Assembly: GCA_013396995.1 (NCBI GenBank)
Contig: VWZP01002400.1
Location: 1,302,001-1,366,000, forward strand
DNA length: 64,000 nt
Direction of reading: 5' to 3'
Origin: Dicaeum eximium
Taxonomy: Eukaryota > Chordata > Aves > Passeriformes > Dicaeidae
Shown in pieces: positions 37,407 through 52,200 of the stretch. How positions within the stretch are numbered: the stretch's first letter is position 1; every line of letters begins with the position of its first letter. The translations under genes and the position numbers were made by a program. Under the pieces are notes generated by a model. The model did no database searches. It saw nothing but the letters and a program-made list of their open reading frames with translations, and was not told the origin of the DNA.

Positions 37407-40400
37407 TTATACCCATTCTATCCTACCAGGTGCAAGTTCTGGAGTCTGTGTGCATTCTGGAATCCCATTCCATTTCCAAGCAGATTCAACCTGACCTGTT
37501 TCAACCTGTCCTCCTCGAGTCTCAGTAGTTTCATTACAAATAATTTGAGATTGCAGTGATGGCTGTCCTTGTTCAAGTTCAAAATTCATAATAAGGGAAT
37601 CAACCAGAGAGTCCAATTCATCCAGGTTCATCAAAGGCACATGCATTTTCTGGATAGAGTTGTTCACAGAAGACAAGGCAAATAAACTGAAATAGTTGTT
37701 AAAATATCCAGCAATGACAGAAATATTTTCTGCAAAGCTCCTGAGAGGGCTGGTGTTTCTGTACAACCCTATGAGAAACAGAAACAAGAAGAATCAAATG
37801 GCAATGTTTTGCAGGTACCAAAGAGCCCTCTCTCCCTTGCTTTGCAAGTCTCCTGTAGGTTGCAGGTGGTAACTCAGCTAAATACCTTGTAACATGGAAG
37901 AGACAATTTGACAGATTTCAGTCAGGCACTGCTCCAATTCCAAATACTTCACAGCAATCTTAGTGCTCTTCTTGATTTCTCGATATAATAAGTCTTCTTC
38001 TGGCAGCTGAGATTCTGTTCCTTTCTGTATTAATAAAGAGCAATTTAAAGACAATCAAATACATCACAGTTAATAAACATGCCTGTTATGGTTTCAATCA
38101 TATAGATCAAGCCAATGCTGAAACACAAAATCAAATCAAAGTCATGTCATATAATACAGCACTGAAAAGAAGTGCACATGGTTGACAGGGTTAGGAAAAG
38201 AAGAAAAAAGCAAATGACACGAAAATCCAGGAAATGCTTGGCTCTTAGAAGACAAATCACCTATCCTGGCTTTTAATTCAAAATACCAGTAACTACGGTC
38301 ATAAACTATGGCAGCAGTTATAAAACAATTAAAACCACATAGTTGATCTTTCAACATAAAAAAACCCACGACAGATAGTTAGACTGTTCAAGATGAGCAC
38401 AAAAAGGAAGATACAAGTACCTCCAGAAATTCTTTATCTTAAGTAAAATGAAAATAAAAGAGCTTTGAGTGGAAATGCAGTAGCAAAGAAAGTTAGCATT
38501 CCCATCACAGGAATGTTGCTGTGACAGGAAGTGTTGTCATGCAATTGTAAATATACAGTATGTGTGTGTGTATATATATACACACACACATTCCTCTTCT
38601 TAGATAAATGCATCCTTAAAATTTAAATACCAGACTCAAATCACACATTTGGTGAAACATTTCTCTTACCTTTCTGCAGTAAGTCATGTTATTTTCAAGG
38701 AATCTGGCTAATGCCACCACGTTATCCTTTATTCGATTTTGAATCTACAAAGAAACTTTTAATTATATTGTACACTTCATTCAAATCAAGGTACATTAAA
38801 AGAAAAAGAACAAACACTGACATACTAAAGAAAGAAATACCCAAAAGAAATAACATTTTCTGCAACTAAACATACAATTTTTCAAAGAAAACATGAACTG
38901 GTAGAAAATATTAATTACATCTTCAACGTTTTAAACCCCTTCTTATGGGAGGATCAAATGAACCTATTTAAATAGTCACTAAAGAAAGGTTGTCCTGTAA
39001 CTTTGTATCACTGTCATTCTAAGCGGCAGGGGCAGCTCTGGTGTTTTCTTTCTATGTTCACAGTAGTTGCACCAGAGACAAGCACATACAGAAATCCTGC
39101 TGATACCTCCGAACTAGCTGCAAGTGAACATCATTACTTGAAAAGCTGAGTGCTCAGCTCTGTTTGCTGAAAACACAAAGCATTTGGGAGTTAAGCAAAA
39201 GACAATGAAATAAAGTATTTTGGATGGTTTCACTACTATCTGTAGGATTAAGAATGACAGCAGTGAAAACCAGAGTAGGAAGAAATTTTTGCTTTCCTTG
39301 AGAGGAGCAATTTATCACTCAGAAGATTTCAGTCTTTCCCAAGTATTTTCTTGGAATTCAGACAGGCTCTCTGTCAAAAGGGCTTACCCACTAAGAAAGT
39401 GTTGTGTTTCCAAGAGGTACCCTAACTTCCCTACTGGAATTTTCAAACAGTTGCAGAAATATTTTTAACTATGGTGCTTATTCCTTATACTTTGTTCTCT
39501 GTTTTGTGTAACTCCCTATGGTATCATCTTAATGATTTAAAATACAAGCACAAAAAAAAAAACACGATCAAGTGCCAACAAGATATAATAGCAGGTTTTA
39601 ATCTTCATTTCATCTCACCTCATTTTGAGGGCATTGTTTCAGAAGTTCTTTCTGTACTATTCTTGCTTTCTCCTGTACAGCATCAATGAGACACTCCAGT
39701 CCTGAGCCTACTCCATCATAAATGGAAAGTACAAATTCCTTTTAAAACAAAGATTCAAAATGCAATGGTTAAAGAAACTGATGTTGTCTTTAATTAAAAC
39801 AGATTTTCTACAGTAGACAAGAAATAATTTTGTTTTGAGCAAATTATTTAGTGTAGGTCTATTCAGACACATGTCTTCCTTGGACCACAGGACCTCAGGT
39901 CAGATTTCTGTATATTCAATATGCTACTTAGACACAGATCACTAAAATATAAGTAGTGAATTTTGGTGAAACAGACTTGTATCATCTCAGTGAAGGCACA
40001 GTCCTGAAAGCACCGTACACACTCCTTTGTCTTCATAGATTTAACTTACACAGATTTAAAGGATGTGGTTTTTAAGGAATAAAAATAGTCAAGGGTATTA
40101 ATACATCCATTTTCACCCTAAATTTGAAGTACTAGAAAAACTCTAAATATACTTAATTCAGTTGATGAAGTTGGCATATGGAACAATTTGCTCCTGAGTA
40201 CAGTTACTGATAGTAAGTATGACCTCAACACTAGAATTACTATTCATAATCAGTATTTCTAAGAAACATTTTTTCACCTGTAAACTAGAGGCAGGAATGT
40301 TGTTCTCTTCAGGAAATGAAATATCAGTTGTTGTGACTGCTGCCAAGTGTCCTATGTATTTCATTGTTTGTTTTACTGTTTGGTTTACTTTGCTCCATGC

Positions 40401-43400
40401 TTCTGTTACCATCGAGGATATATCTGAAGAACACCCCTGGGAAACAAAGGCACATCTTTCACTGATGCTAGAAAGCACCTCTGGTCAAAGAATACATACT
40501 TTCTATACAGCAAGAGTTCCTAGAACACAACACTCAGGTATTTTCAGCTTTACATCTTCCTACTTCCAATGGCTTATCTATCACAGCTAAAAAATCATGC
40601 CTTGCAACCACAGAGCAACCATACCATTATACTACATAGTTTTAAAAAAAAAGATTCACAAGGCTGTAGTGTGCACAAAAATAATATTCACAGGCCACTG
40701 GTTTATGAGTTTATAAACAGCAGCACTTCATAGTCTAAACTATCATTTGCTCCTATCCCATGTTTAATTTTACCATTTTATGGGTAAGAACCAATGCTTC
40801 TGTCAGGGCCTGGGCACAGGAAGGTCTGCACTACTCTCCACTAGCACATGGAACTAACAGCTTAGCCAGAAAAAATGCAACCTTGGCTATTTCTCTTTCT
40901 TAGGTGCATTGCTGTGTCTTCACACACATTGGACATTTAAGTGCTTTTAGCAAGTCTATAATGAATACTACATTACTACAGAGAAGTTTTCTACACACAG
41001 ATGAATTCTTTAATATGCTTTACCTGCAACAGCAACTGTAAATAACCTCCCAAGTTCTTTATTTCCTGTTTCATTTCTTCATCAACCTTTCTAGATCCAG
41101 GACACTTTTGGGCATTATTCAGCCAGAGTTTACTTATAACCACAATCTGGTCAAAAGCAGAGATAATTCTGATGCTGTAGGACTGAGCAGCACGATCAAG
41201 AGAGAAAACTACAAGAGAAAGAGATCTATCAGATCCATCTCCTTTGCAAATGAACAGAGGAACATTAATTTTTGTGACTGACAAACACATAAATGCTTGT
41301 GCATCTGAAAGACAAGGCATTAGAAATGTTTAAACCACTATGAAAATGAAACTTACCATTTTCGTGACATTCTTCATCTTGCTGCTCATAGGCTTTTGCA
41401 ATGGCAGATGCTCCAGAAAAAATTATAAACAAATTAGTTAGGAGACTATCTGCTATGCTTTTTCCTCCTTCATGATTCTGCTCCAGCAAATCTAAAGCTG
41501 AACTTAGAGATTCCTTGCAAATCCCAGGAAGAAACAATTCAGAAGTGCTTGAGCATATGCTGGACTTGTTCAATGAACCTGTACAAGGTAAAAGCAAAAC
41601 ACACATGCATGAAACTCTTCATAGGAGTGAGCAGTCCATGTTTCTTTTTAGTAACTTTTATATACACATTCGCCTACTCAAGACAGTCATTCAGAAAAAC
41701 TGTGTAAAACGTTCTGAATAGTTTATAAGTTCTATTAGTACAAACTAGATCATGAAATTCTTTAACATGAATACATTTGTTTCAACAATCAAATCTACAG
41801 TGAAATTAAAAATAAAATCCAACCTATCTAAAATAACTGAATGCATTCAAATATTTGGAAGACTAAAACATCCTATACTTCAGGAAGAAAAAATTGTAAA
41901 ACCTGGCCAAAAGATTGGGGAAATCTCAGTAATTGAATGAATAGCACCAACTCAAACAAATGAAGTCTCCATATTACTGTATCAGGATTCAGCCTGTTTC
42001 ACCAGTTAACCCACACAGTTAAGCAGAGTAATGTTCTAGATAAATTTCTTAAATTAGGCTCATAAAGTGCTGATCAGGAAGTTTTTGCCCTAAGAAAGGA
42101 TAATCAAAAATACAGAAACCCCTACTGTTAACAGCGCGACATTACAAATTTGAAGGTATCGTAAACAGGACATTTTTAATTTTGCTTTCCAACCCACAGT
42201 TTTTAAACAACCATCAGAAGCACCTATGTTTTATGCATGTAGTAGTTCAAATGCTCAGTATGAAATGAAAGGTGTTCTGCCATATAGCAAGTACCTGGTA
42301 CATAGGAAGACTGTTTATTCTCAATAGATTGCAATTTTATCTCAGACAAACATCCAGAAATTCTCTTGTTCTTCATGAAGCTTCTACTCCTAAGAAAGGA
42401 TGATAAAAGAATATGAAAAACCTTAAAAAGAAAAGCATTTCTCCTTGTCAAGCATTTCCACGATGAGCTACAGCTTCCACAGATGTGAGTCAGTTATATT
42501 GTTATAAGGCTAAAACTTCAAATGCAAGGTCCCAGACCATATGCAATTTTGTCTTTAAAAACAATGCCTTGATAGTATAGAAGTGGGAAGTAAACACTAG
42601 AAACTACACATTTCAGTCTGCACTGATGCTTTGCAAAGCTCTACACACAAGCTTTTGTTCCTTTTTTTCGTCCATGGAGGAAATCCAAGAGAATGAGTGA
42701 CTATAAGACTCACTAAGATGACACAGTGTATGAGAGTGGAACAAAAGTTTATCTAGATAACTACACCATTTTTTGCTTTGTTTTAAGCATAGAAAAGTAG
42801 CTACAAATTACTTTTACCTTCTTCTGGAAAGTGAGGAAATGGAGCTGTCTGAAAGGTCAGGTTCCCACTCATCAGCAGGATCATAAAACACATCAACAAC
42901 AGCTTTATTTCTATCATTACTCTGAAAAAATAAAGGAAACACAGGGAAGGAGGAGAGTTAAACAGAAAAAAAGTGATAAAGTTGTCAACACATGGATAAA
43001 AGGAACATAAAAACAAAAACTCAAGTGATACCTTTAGAAATTCAAGCTTTTTTACAATATAAAACAATTGAACAACAAAATATCACAAAGCAGTCCTTGT
43101 TTTACTACTTATTACTCTCTACACAAAATTACCTGAATAAAGTAATTAGTTTCTATTGTACTCTTTTAGTTTGATGGACAAATGCATCTGCATGTTTTTA
43201 GTGAAGAGTAGTCCTGTGTCTTGCTGTTTAAGATATACAACCCAAAAAACCACCAAGATTTTCCTCCTGTATGCATCATCAAAACCTTATCTTTGACAAA
43301 ATATTACTAGTGGTTCTTCTTCAATTGTTACTGACCTCATAGAGTTCTTTCATTGCTGCTAGTTTACATTCAAATTTCTCTAGGCTCCAAAAAGTTGTTA

Positions 43401-46293
43401 TTCCCAGTTTGATGTTACGAACCTGCACCTGAATTGAAGACACTGCTCCTGTTTTATCATCAATTTTGTCATGCCTAAGAATTGGAGAAAGTTAAAAGAA
43501 GACAAAAATCAAGACAAAAAAACTACATTCATATTGCAAAAATAAACAAGATACTTGTAGGTAGGATTGTACAGAGACTAAAAACGTGACACAAACAAAA
43601 ATTTCTTCAGACATCATGTATCTCAGTTACCATGCTTTAGGACCACATTAATACGTGAACCAAAGTAAGATGGACATGGGCATCACAAGATTCACCTCCA
43701 AAGCACACTAAATTAAAAATTAGCTGTCTATAGCATACTTTTAAAGTTTTGATCTTAAATTTTAAATGAGAAATTCACATTTCAAAATACCAAGGTTCAG
43801 CTACACACTTACCTAACAATAGTTTGGAAAGTAAATTTATCATGTTCAATTGCACAAGACTATTAAAAGAAACACCAACAGCTCACTGCACAGCCCAAAT
43901 CCACCCCCAAATATATACACAAATGTAATATAACCATTACATATACACATTATAATTAACTCAGATACTGACCTGCAGAAAATAGTGGTTTTCCCTAATG
44001 CATTGCTAATGGCGTTAGCCTCTTTAATCATCACAGACAGCTTCAGAGACTTCCAGTTCAGTGGAACTAATAAAGAATATAGAACATACTGATTTAGTGA
44101 ACCAAACAATGTGATGCAACAACTTTAAGGGTAAAAAAATAAAGGGCAGAAAAGAAACCACAACCCAAAAGCAAAAAAGTAATTTAGGCAACAATAGTTC
44201 CAAGAATTTCCAACACATTGAGAAAACATTACCCTTCCAAGCAAGATAACCCTTTAAAATGATTGGGTAAAGGGTATTTCAGAAACAGAGGCATAAAACC
44301 AGACACTATATTATTAATCCAAGATAAGAAACTGAAGAAATAAATTCTGTTACTCCAGTTTCTCCAATGAGTTAATGCCTGACCAGTGGAGACAGACAGG
44401 GAAGGACTTTTATGTAACTGGAATAAATAAAGACTAGAGGTATGTCCACCTCACCACCCTGAGTGTGATTAAACAGAGCTTTTAATGCAGTCCAAAACAT
44501 ACAGCTGATGAATGGAAAGGATTGTAACAACCAGAAGGCTCTTCTTGTTCAGGCTCACTAGAGAAGTATTAGTAGAACTGAAAAATTTCCTGTATCAATT
44601 CCCATCACCCATGCCCACTGAGAAAAAAGAGAAGCCAGCATTGCCTTTGTAACATTATCCATCTACATACTCATCACTGATTTATTCCCACTTCCATGAT
44701 TCTTCTGAAGGGTGTGTATTTCCTCAGCAATCTTCTGCTTCTCAGCTTCCAGAGCTTCCACTATCTTTGCATGACGGATAGTATGGTCTTCTAGAGCCTG
44801 GGGGAAAATGGGCAATGGTAAAAAAACATCTAAAACTCTTAATGCTTGAAGCCAAATTTTTTGTTCCTGCCATTTTAAAGACTCACAAAATTAATTTTAT
44901 ATTGGACATCTGCTATGCTAATATAAAATAATTAATTTTCAAACTGACAGTTCTCTGGGTTTGCTTACATATTGCAGTGCTCAAAAAATACTTGAATTAA
45001 AAGAAACAGCTTTTTTAAAAAGTTTTATTTGTTGCAGCAGTCAGATACATATGAACACCAGCCAAGACTATGTCATTACTTACATTAATGTCTGGAATAA
45101 AAACTCCTGCCAAAGGCAACTGTTGTTCAATTTTGATGCAGGAACAAAACCATACACATTATTTAAGAAATAAGGTCAGCATTAGTAAATCCCCAACATT
45201 AATACATTACCATATCAGGTTGCAAACAAAACATCAGTTCTTCTGCATAAAATAATTTAAAATAATTTCCTTTCCAATAATTGATTTTCAAAAAACAAAT
45301 TTAAAAAAGCCCCTCAACCAAACCAGAGTTTATTGCCTTAAAAGTTTTTTTTTTTTCAGTTACCTGTTTGGTAGCTAAGGTCTCCATTTCTAAACGCTTC
45401 TTATTGAAGTGGAGTTCTAGCTCAAGGCTTTTCTTTGCCTTCTCCAGCTCCTGTATTTTAGTTGTGGCTTTTTGGTTATTCAGCTCTTGGATTTGTTTCT
45501 TACGAGATTCTTCTCTCTAATATCAAAAAGGAGAAGTGAGAGGAGGAATCCTCTTTCTACAGCATTTCTGACCCATCCTCCAGGCAGATATTCAATACAT
45601 GTAAAACTTGCAGCTCTGTGACCTACACAGCCCAATGTCAGCAATGGTTATATCCCAGTTCACAAGCATCCCTTTTAGTCTTCAATAGATTATGTAAGAT
45701 ATGAGATAAATCATTATTGTTTTACCATGATGTACTATTCTGTGCCAACTTATGCATGTTGCAACTGGACTGAAAAAACCAACTACAAAGTAGCATGCAA
45801 GCTTGGAAAGAAAAGAAAACTGTATTAATCAATCCAGTATAGTGATTTAAAAGTCTCATGCAATAAGGTAGATTCTGTACAATCTTTGCTTGCAAGTTAC
45901 AATCCCTGGAATAACTCTGAAGAGCGTAACTACTTCACAACCTCTTCTGTTACTAAGGCTAACTTGTTTTTTTAAAGAATGAAGCTTTGCATTCCCTAAC
46001 ATGCTGCTATAATATGCAAGAGAAAAAGAAAACCAAAACCACACAAACCAAGCCCAACCGAGCACCGAAACAACAGATACCACATACTACAGTTTCTGGT
46101 TTACTTTATTGATATATTTCATGTCATGATGCAATGACAACTTACCACCTCTGCTTCCAGGGATTTTATTTTGCTCTCATACGCTTCTTTTTGTGAGGTC
46201 AGCTCTTGTTGAACCATCTCTTTTGCTATTTGGACACTTTGCATCATTTCTTCCTTGGCTTTGAGTCGTGCCTCTTCAATTTCCGATTCAAGC
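37407..46293 (-). other. KIF14: KIF14 coiled-coil and C-terminal stalk exons
   Basis: Exons 46293-46146, 45516-45364 and 44797-44671 give a highly charged heptad-rich coiled coil (ARLKAKEEMMQ, RKKQIQELNNQKA, KKRLEMETLATKQ, ALEDHTIRHAKI). Next come KLSVMIKEANAIS, TFWSLEKFE, the conserved acidic DEWEPDLSD and the basic SLSRRRSRSFMKNKRISG (a likely regulatory or NLS-like patch spanning 42,818/42,389). The remaining exons encode helical sequence with FLPGICKE and DGVGSGLE, ending GRIEWV. In human this part binds citron kinase. Confidence 0.92.
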
Positions 46294-49200
46294 CTACAAG
46301 TGTCATACATTTAAGCTTGCTGCTGTTTGTCTCTTATAAGATGCATACAAATTATAATATTTTTTTCTGTCATGAGGGTTTAAGTTTTTCTTTTAACAAA
46401 AAAAACTTACATACTTTACATGGTTCTAATTTCATGGGCAAAATAGACACTTCCAATGTAAATATGAAAGACATTCCAGAATTTCCAAGTCCACTCAATT
46501 TCCATTTCTATTTTATTACATGATTTTCACAAATTTAAAGACTGCAATGGAAACTCACTAAATCACATTAAGATGCAAAATTAAATTTTAAATATATGAC
46601 TCTTGTGGTTTAATAACACCCCAAAATGACGTAAGTACAAATAACACATTTCACTGTCTCTCAAATTCTCCATCACAGACTAAGGTTACTACTTTGGGTT
46701 CTTCTCATTTTCCTAAGGCATTTACTCTTCAGACTTTAAATCTCTTTAAAACATCAAAAGTCATTTTCAGACTCATCACATGCTTGGAGAGAAACATAAT
46801 TAAAGAGATACACTACTCTGAGGACCCCCGGAGCTCAGTGTTCCTCTGATAGTTATCTACATTGTTGGTATCTGGATTAGCTTGTGGTGGTTGAACCTTA
46901 GAGGTGTACATCATTTCAGCCAAGTCTGTGACTTCCATTAGAAATGCAGTTGCTGTTTTCCAACTTTTCCCATTGTGACATAATTAACAATCTTCAGTTA
47001 CTTCTAAAACAAATTGCATGGTTGAATTAACAACTGAGCTTATTTTCAGAACAAGAAGAATAAATACTTACTGTGTTCGCTGTGCAATAAGCAGCTCGTT
47101 CTTTGCAAATTCAAAATCTTTTGGACCATCATGCAAACACAAAGTCCCAGAAGAAGGTGTTTTAACTTTCTGAACCTCTGCTGGATGATTAAACCTGAAA
47201 TAATGGTCTCCCCCCAGAATCACTCGATCACCCTATTGGGGGAAAAAAAGTTCTGCTGAAACTTTCAGATTTATAAGCAAATTTTTAGTGCTTCAAACAT
47301 GCTAGTGAAGCTAGGAATCAGAGAGAAAGAGACAAATATTTAAGGCTCCAGAGCGTTCCCAGAAAACCTGCAGTCTGAAGCTGAGATATTAACAAAGCAA
47401 AGAAACTCACACATGCACAAATTGCTATTACCAGATCAATTACTTACATGATGCAGAATTGTTGGCTCCAAAATGCATTTCCCATTTACATATGTCTTGG
47501 CTTCTCTAAGTGGAATAATACTCACTTTGCCAACAGTATTTTTAATAACACTGAAAACAAGAAACATTTGCAGTATTAGTAGCTCATGATAATTCCAAGT
47601 GATGTTTCTTAATAGACTAAAATGCAAGCCTTAGATGTTATTGCTTTCCTAGGTGTGTATTGTCTCCATGCTATTTAGGTACAACACACATAATTAATGA
47701 ATGAATACCTATATTTTGGTAGAGAACCCATATTTATATCTAGGAATCCACTTCTAGAAAATTACTGCAATACCCTGCCATCTGAGAATTTCTTTGATAA
47801 TATGACTTTGATGGTTTTAGAAACTGATTAGTTACATTTCTTACAGCATTTTTTCAGGGATCAGTTGCATGAAATGCACTTTAAGCAACGTTTCTGCAGT
47901 ACTGCCAAGCTGCTGTCTATTTTTATTAAATTAAGAACTGTCAAGGCATTTCACTTTTCCACTGAACTTACTGTAACTTTTATCTATCACACAGCATCAT
48001 TTGATCAGGTCTTATTCATGTAGAAATGCAGCAGAAGAAATCTTTGCTACATGAATGTAATGAACAAAGAAACTAAATTACATCACAGTTCACAGATTTC
48101 TAGAGGTAACAGAATGTAGTTGCCTTAATCATTAAGCAATACAAAAAACATCCCTACATAGTATTTTCTTGGCTAGAAGACTATATTTTGTTACTGCCAG
48201 AAGGAAGAGTGACTCCAAAAGAAAGGGAAGGGTGAAATGAAACTTAAAATATAAAAAGAACACTACAAACCAATGGTCATCAGCAATCAGCACTCCAGAA
48301 AGCTGGATATCATGTTTTGAATTTGGTGTACACCTTCCAACTGTAGTTTCTCCTTCTTTGATCATATATAACAGCACCTCAGAAAGCTGAGGATCCTCAT
48401 TGAGATTGACAAGGTTTGGTAAATGATTGTCCATTTTGAATGCAATTCCAGATTTCTAGATAAAAAAGAGCTCTGCATTAAAAAACCATTTACTTTATGC
48501 ATTCAAATATCTACATTAAATTTTTCTAATAAGTCACAGCAATCTGTTGCAAGGTGAGTATTAACAAAACCAAATCTTACAGCTAACTCTCATTCTTCTG
48601 CAAGGTGTGCTGAGATTATATTTTCTGTACTATGTCCTATAGAAAAAAAAGTACCTGCAATTCTTTTATATCTTCCAATTTCCTTTTTTCTGCTTGTTCA
48701 AGTTTTTCTTTCCAGGCCCTTAATATATGGAGAAAATAACATAACATATTAGGAGAAAATTACAGCATATAAATTTTACCATTTCCATTTTAAATTAAGA
48801 CATTAATGAGTGCCTGACCTTTGCATTTCTGCCATGTTCCTCTCCTGCTGGTGCAATTCTACCCTCAGAGATGTTATTTCCTGCAAATAATGCCTGTATT
48901 TTTCACGATCAGTGTTCAGAGCACTTTTCTGAGCTGCCCTCAGTTTTTCAATTTCAGCTTTTAATTCTACATGAGACAAACCAGACATACAGCACACATA
49001 AAAAACGAAGGCAAAATACACTTCAGTACAATAGTATAAAATGAATCCTGTTATTTATTTAAAAACAAAACACCTTTCTCTATTTCTGGTTCTGAAGTGT
49101 AGCCTAAGATATCATCTGCATTTTGTAAAATAAAAAAACTCACAAAAAACAATAGCATTAAAAGGAAGATATCCCAAGCTTAGTCTAGTAGTATTAGTCT

Positions 49201-52200
49201 AGTTGACAAGAGGTCAGCTACCACAACAGAATATTAGTAGTAACAACCCTTATAAGAAATAAGCTAAACACACATGCAAATGACAACCCTGAAAGACTGC
49301 AGATGTCAAGCTCACCTCTGATTAGTTTGACATTTACATCTTCATTTACTTTAGCAATGTTGATAATTGAACAGGCCTGTTTGGCATAGCGAAGGGTGCT
49401 GAGCGTCTCCTCCGTGCTGCTGGCAGCTGGGCTCACTGTGCCAATCATGGTTGTTTGGGAATTGCCACCAAGACTTTCCTTTAATAGCCTTCATTGGACA
49501 AGAGAATAACAGTCAATCCCTGGCCCTCACATTGACAGAAAAATTCACAACTTCCCAATTGGAACAAATTAAATACAAAATACCCAGGGTCTTGCTACTT
49601 ATTCAAAAAGGACTGTTAACTGCTTAAAACACAGACCAAGCTCCTGTTTGGTCTTTATCTGATGCAACAGGATAAATTTCTTCCCCCCACAGATCATTTG
49701 AGAGAGAGAGAGAGGAAGGATGGGAAGAGGTGCCTCATGAATAGATGAGAAAACCACAACCTCAGAAAGCCTCGATCGCTATATAATGTACGTACCAAGT
49801 AAGGACAGATTCCCGATACGGAATGAAAGTTTTCTTTCCATTTTGAGATTGTTTAGACAGTGCAGAAATAACCCTTCCCAGGGTCAACAATGATTTATTG
49901 ATACTCACACCTTCCTACATAAAGCAAAAATAAAAATATTTATAATACAGTTGCAGTTTCTTGTATAATGTTATCAACTGTACTGTTGATTAATTACGTT
50001 TGTTCAAAGTATGCTACAGCTGTACCACATTAAATTCACCAGTTATTAAAAAAACAATAAGATGGAAGAGCATCTTCATTTGGAAAGAACAAAGACCCTG
50101 CCTTTAAAATAAGTAGTGTTAAGAACCATCAAACTTACAAAGGCAGCTTAAACTAAAATCTCTTATTAGAAAAATCTGTTTAATTAGATGCCCCAAAAAG
50201 GGGCAAGCCTCAACTCCATGTGATATTTGATTCATGATTTCCAAAGTCACATAAACTGTTTCTCCTCCCTCCTTCTGCAGGATCATTAGACCTACATAGC
50301 ATGGGAAGAGATGTTCTAAGCAAGATCTGCCACATTGCAGAGTCCAAACAGCTCCTTCAGGCCACCCACCCTCACTGGCAAAATGAGAGGCAATACTGAT
50401 AAGGATAAGGGCTATATACATCCTTTTATAGCTACAGTTTCTGCCCAGAAGTCCTGCTAGGTGAGCATGCTTTGGGGTTTAAGGGTGTTCTTAGGAGTCA
50501 AGCCTTTTCCACAGATTTCCACTCTTGATTTACCTTCAGCCTTTCTCCTGTGGTCTGAGCCTTTGTACAGCACTCACTGCCAGCTAGATCAATTAGATTT
50601 ATGTGACTGGTGAGCCTACGATCACACTGTTCTTCATTCACAAATTCTACCTGGAAAGAAAAGGAGATGCTGGCATCCAAACCAAAATAAAAAGCCTGAG
50701 GACAAGCAGAAATAGAACAAGCTGCTCCCATTAAATACATAAAAATTTCATGCTGCCATTTAACTTTTGACTGGATACTCTTGTGTATATCCCTTGAAGG
50801 AGACTAAACTCAGAATTATAACCACAGTATCAGCTGGTTGTGGCTGAATAACTGCATAAACAAACTGCAAACCCAACAGGTTACCAAACTATGGGTTTGG
50901 GTCTGAAGTTTGACTGCAGTCAATCCAATTGCAGTTATCTAATAAACATGCAAATCAGTAAGTTGTTACTTAGACCAATGATGATCAGGTAAGGAGTCAG
51001 TGGAAAAGCTCAAGACCAGCTATGATAGAGAAAAATCAATAATCTAGTGGTGAGAATGGCAAGGGGATGAAGAAAGGAGAAAATCCAGGAAACTGGGACA
51101 AAAAATTAAAGCAATCAAGAACAAAAACCCCCAAACCAACAAGTCATTTGTCAATGGAGAAAACTGACAGTCTGTAGACTCCTGAGGAGCTCTGCCTATT
51201 CCATTTCTGTCTTCAGGCTCACATCACTAAGTCAGGTTTTGTCTTTTAAGCATCTGTAAATCAGATGAGAAGTTGTAGTCCCTATATCCTGGAGACACTT
51301 GGGGAAGATGCATCCTGAAGCAAGAAAACATTTATTCAGTGAAGTGTGTTGAAACTGCGCAGAAATTGCAACTCCTACCACTGCCCCAATTTGTTGCCTG
51401 CAGGAACTCAGCACAGCCACACACCTCTCACAGCCTAACCTTCTTAGAAGCTGTGTTGGCAGCAGTGTGAAGTTCTAGCTGGCCTCAATTAGGATTCCTG
51501 TTACATCTTAAAACTCACACTGAGAAGCTTGGAACTACTCCTAGATCTGTCAACCTAGACATATTCATACTGTTGCTATAAATATACTTAGCACAAAGAC
51601 AGAGTCTACTCAAAGCATGTAAAATAAAACAAGTTTTGTGGTGTGGAAAGCCATGTTAAAATGCCCTGTGCTTTACTCAAAGATCTTCAAGTATATTCTC
51701 ACAACTTTCTAGGCAGCATACAAAAGAACATTTTACTACCAGATTTGAACAGATACAAAAAAATCCCAGCAATACCTTGGTTTGTGTCATGACAAGGGTG
51801 AAGACAGAATGAGATCTAGAGCTCTTGTCATTCATTACTGTAGCAGCTGTTGCTCTCTGCTTATTTCCTAGTTCAAGCCAACTCTGCAAAAGACAAAAGT
51901 CAGGACATGAAACCAAGCCCTACTTTGGATGGTTAACTGAAGATTTAAATGTTTGTAAATACAGTTATTAACACAAATTATGACTATAAGAGAGGAATTA
52001 AAAGTTAAACTTTAGAAATAACAATGTGAACAGTAACACTTGACTGTACAAATCTACTCAGGTCCATTATACAAGACTAGTCTTCATCACTCTTTTACAA
52101 AATCAGCTGGACTACCATAGACTACTGGACAGTCTGTTAAACATTTGCTTCCTGTCCATAGAATTTATTTTTCAGCAGTAAGCAGAAAAGGAACAGGCAG

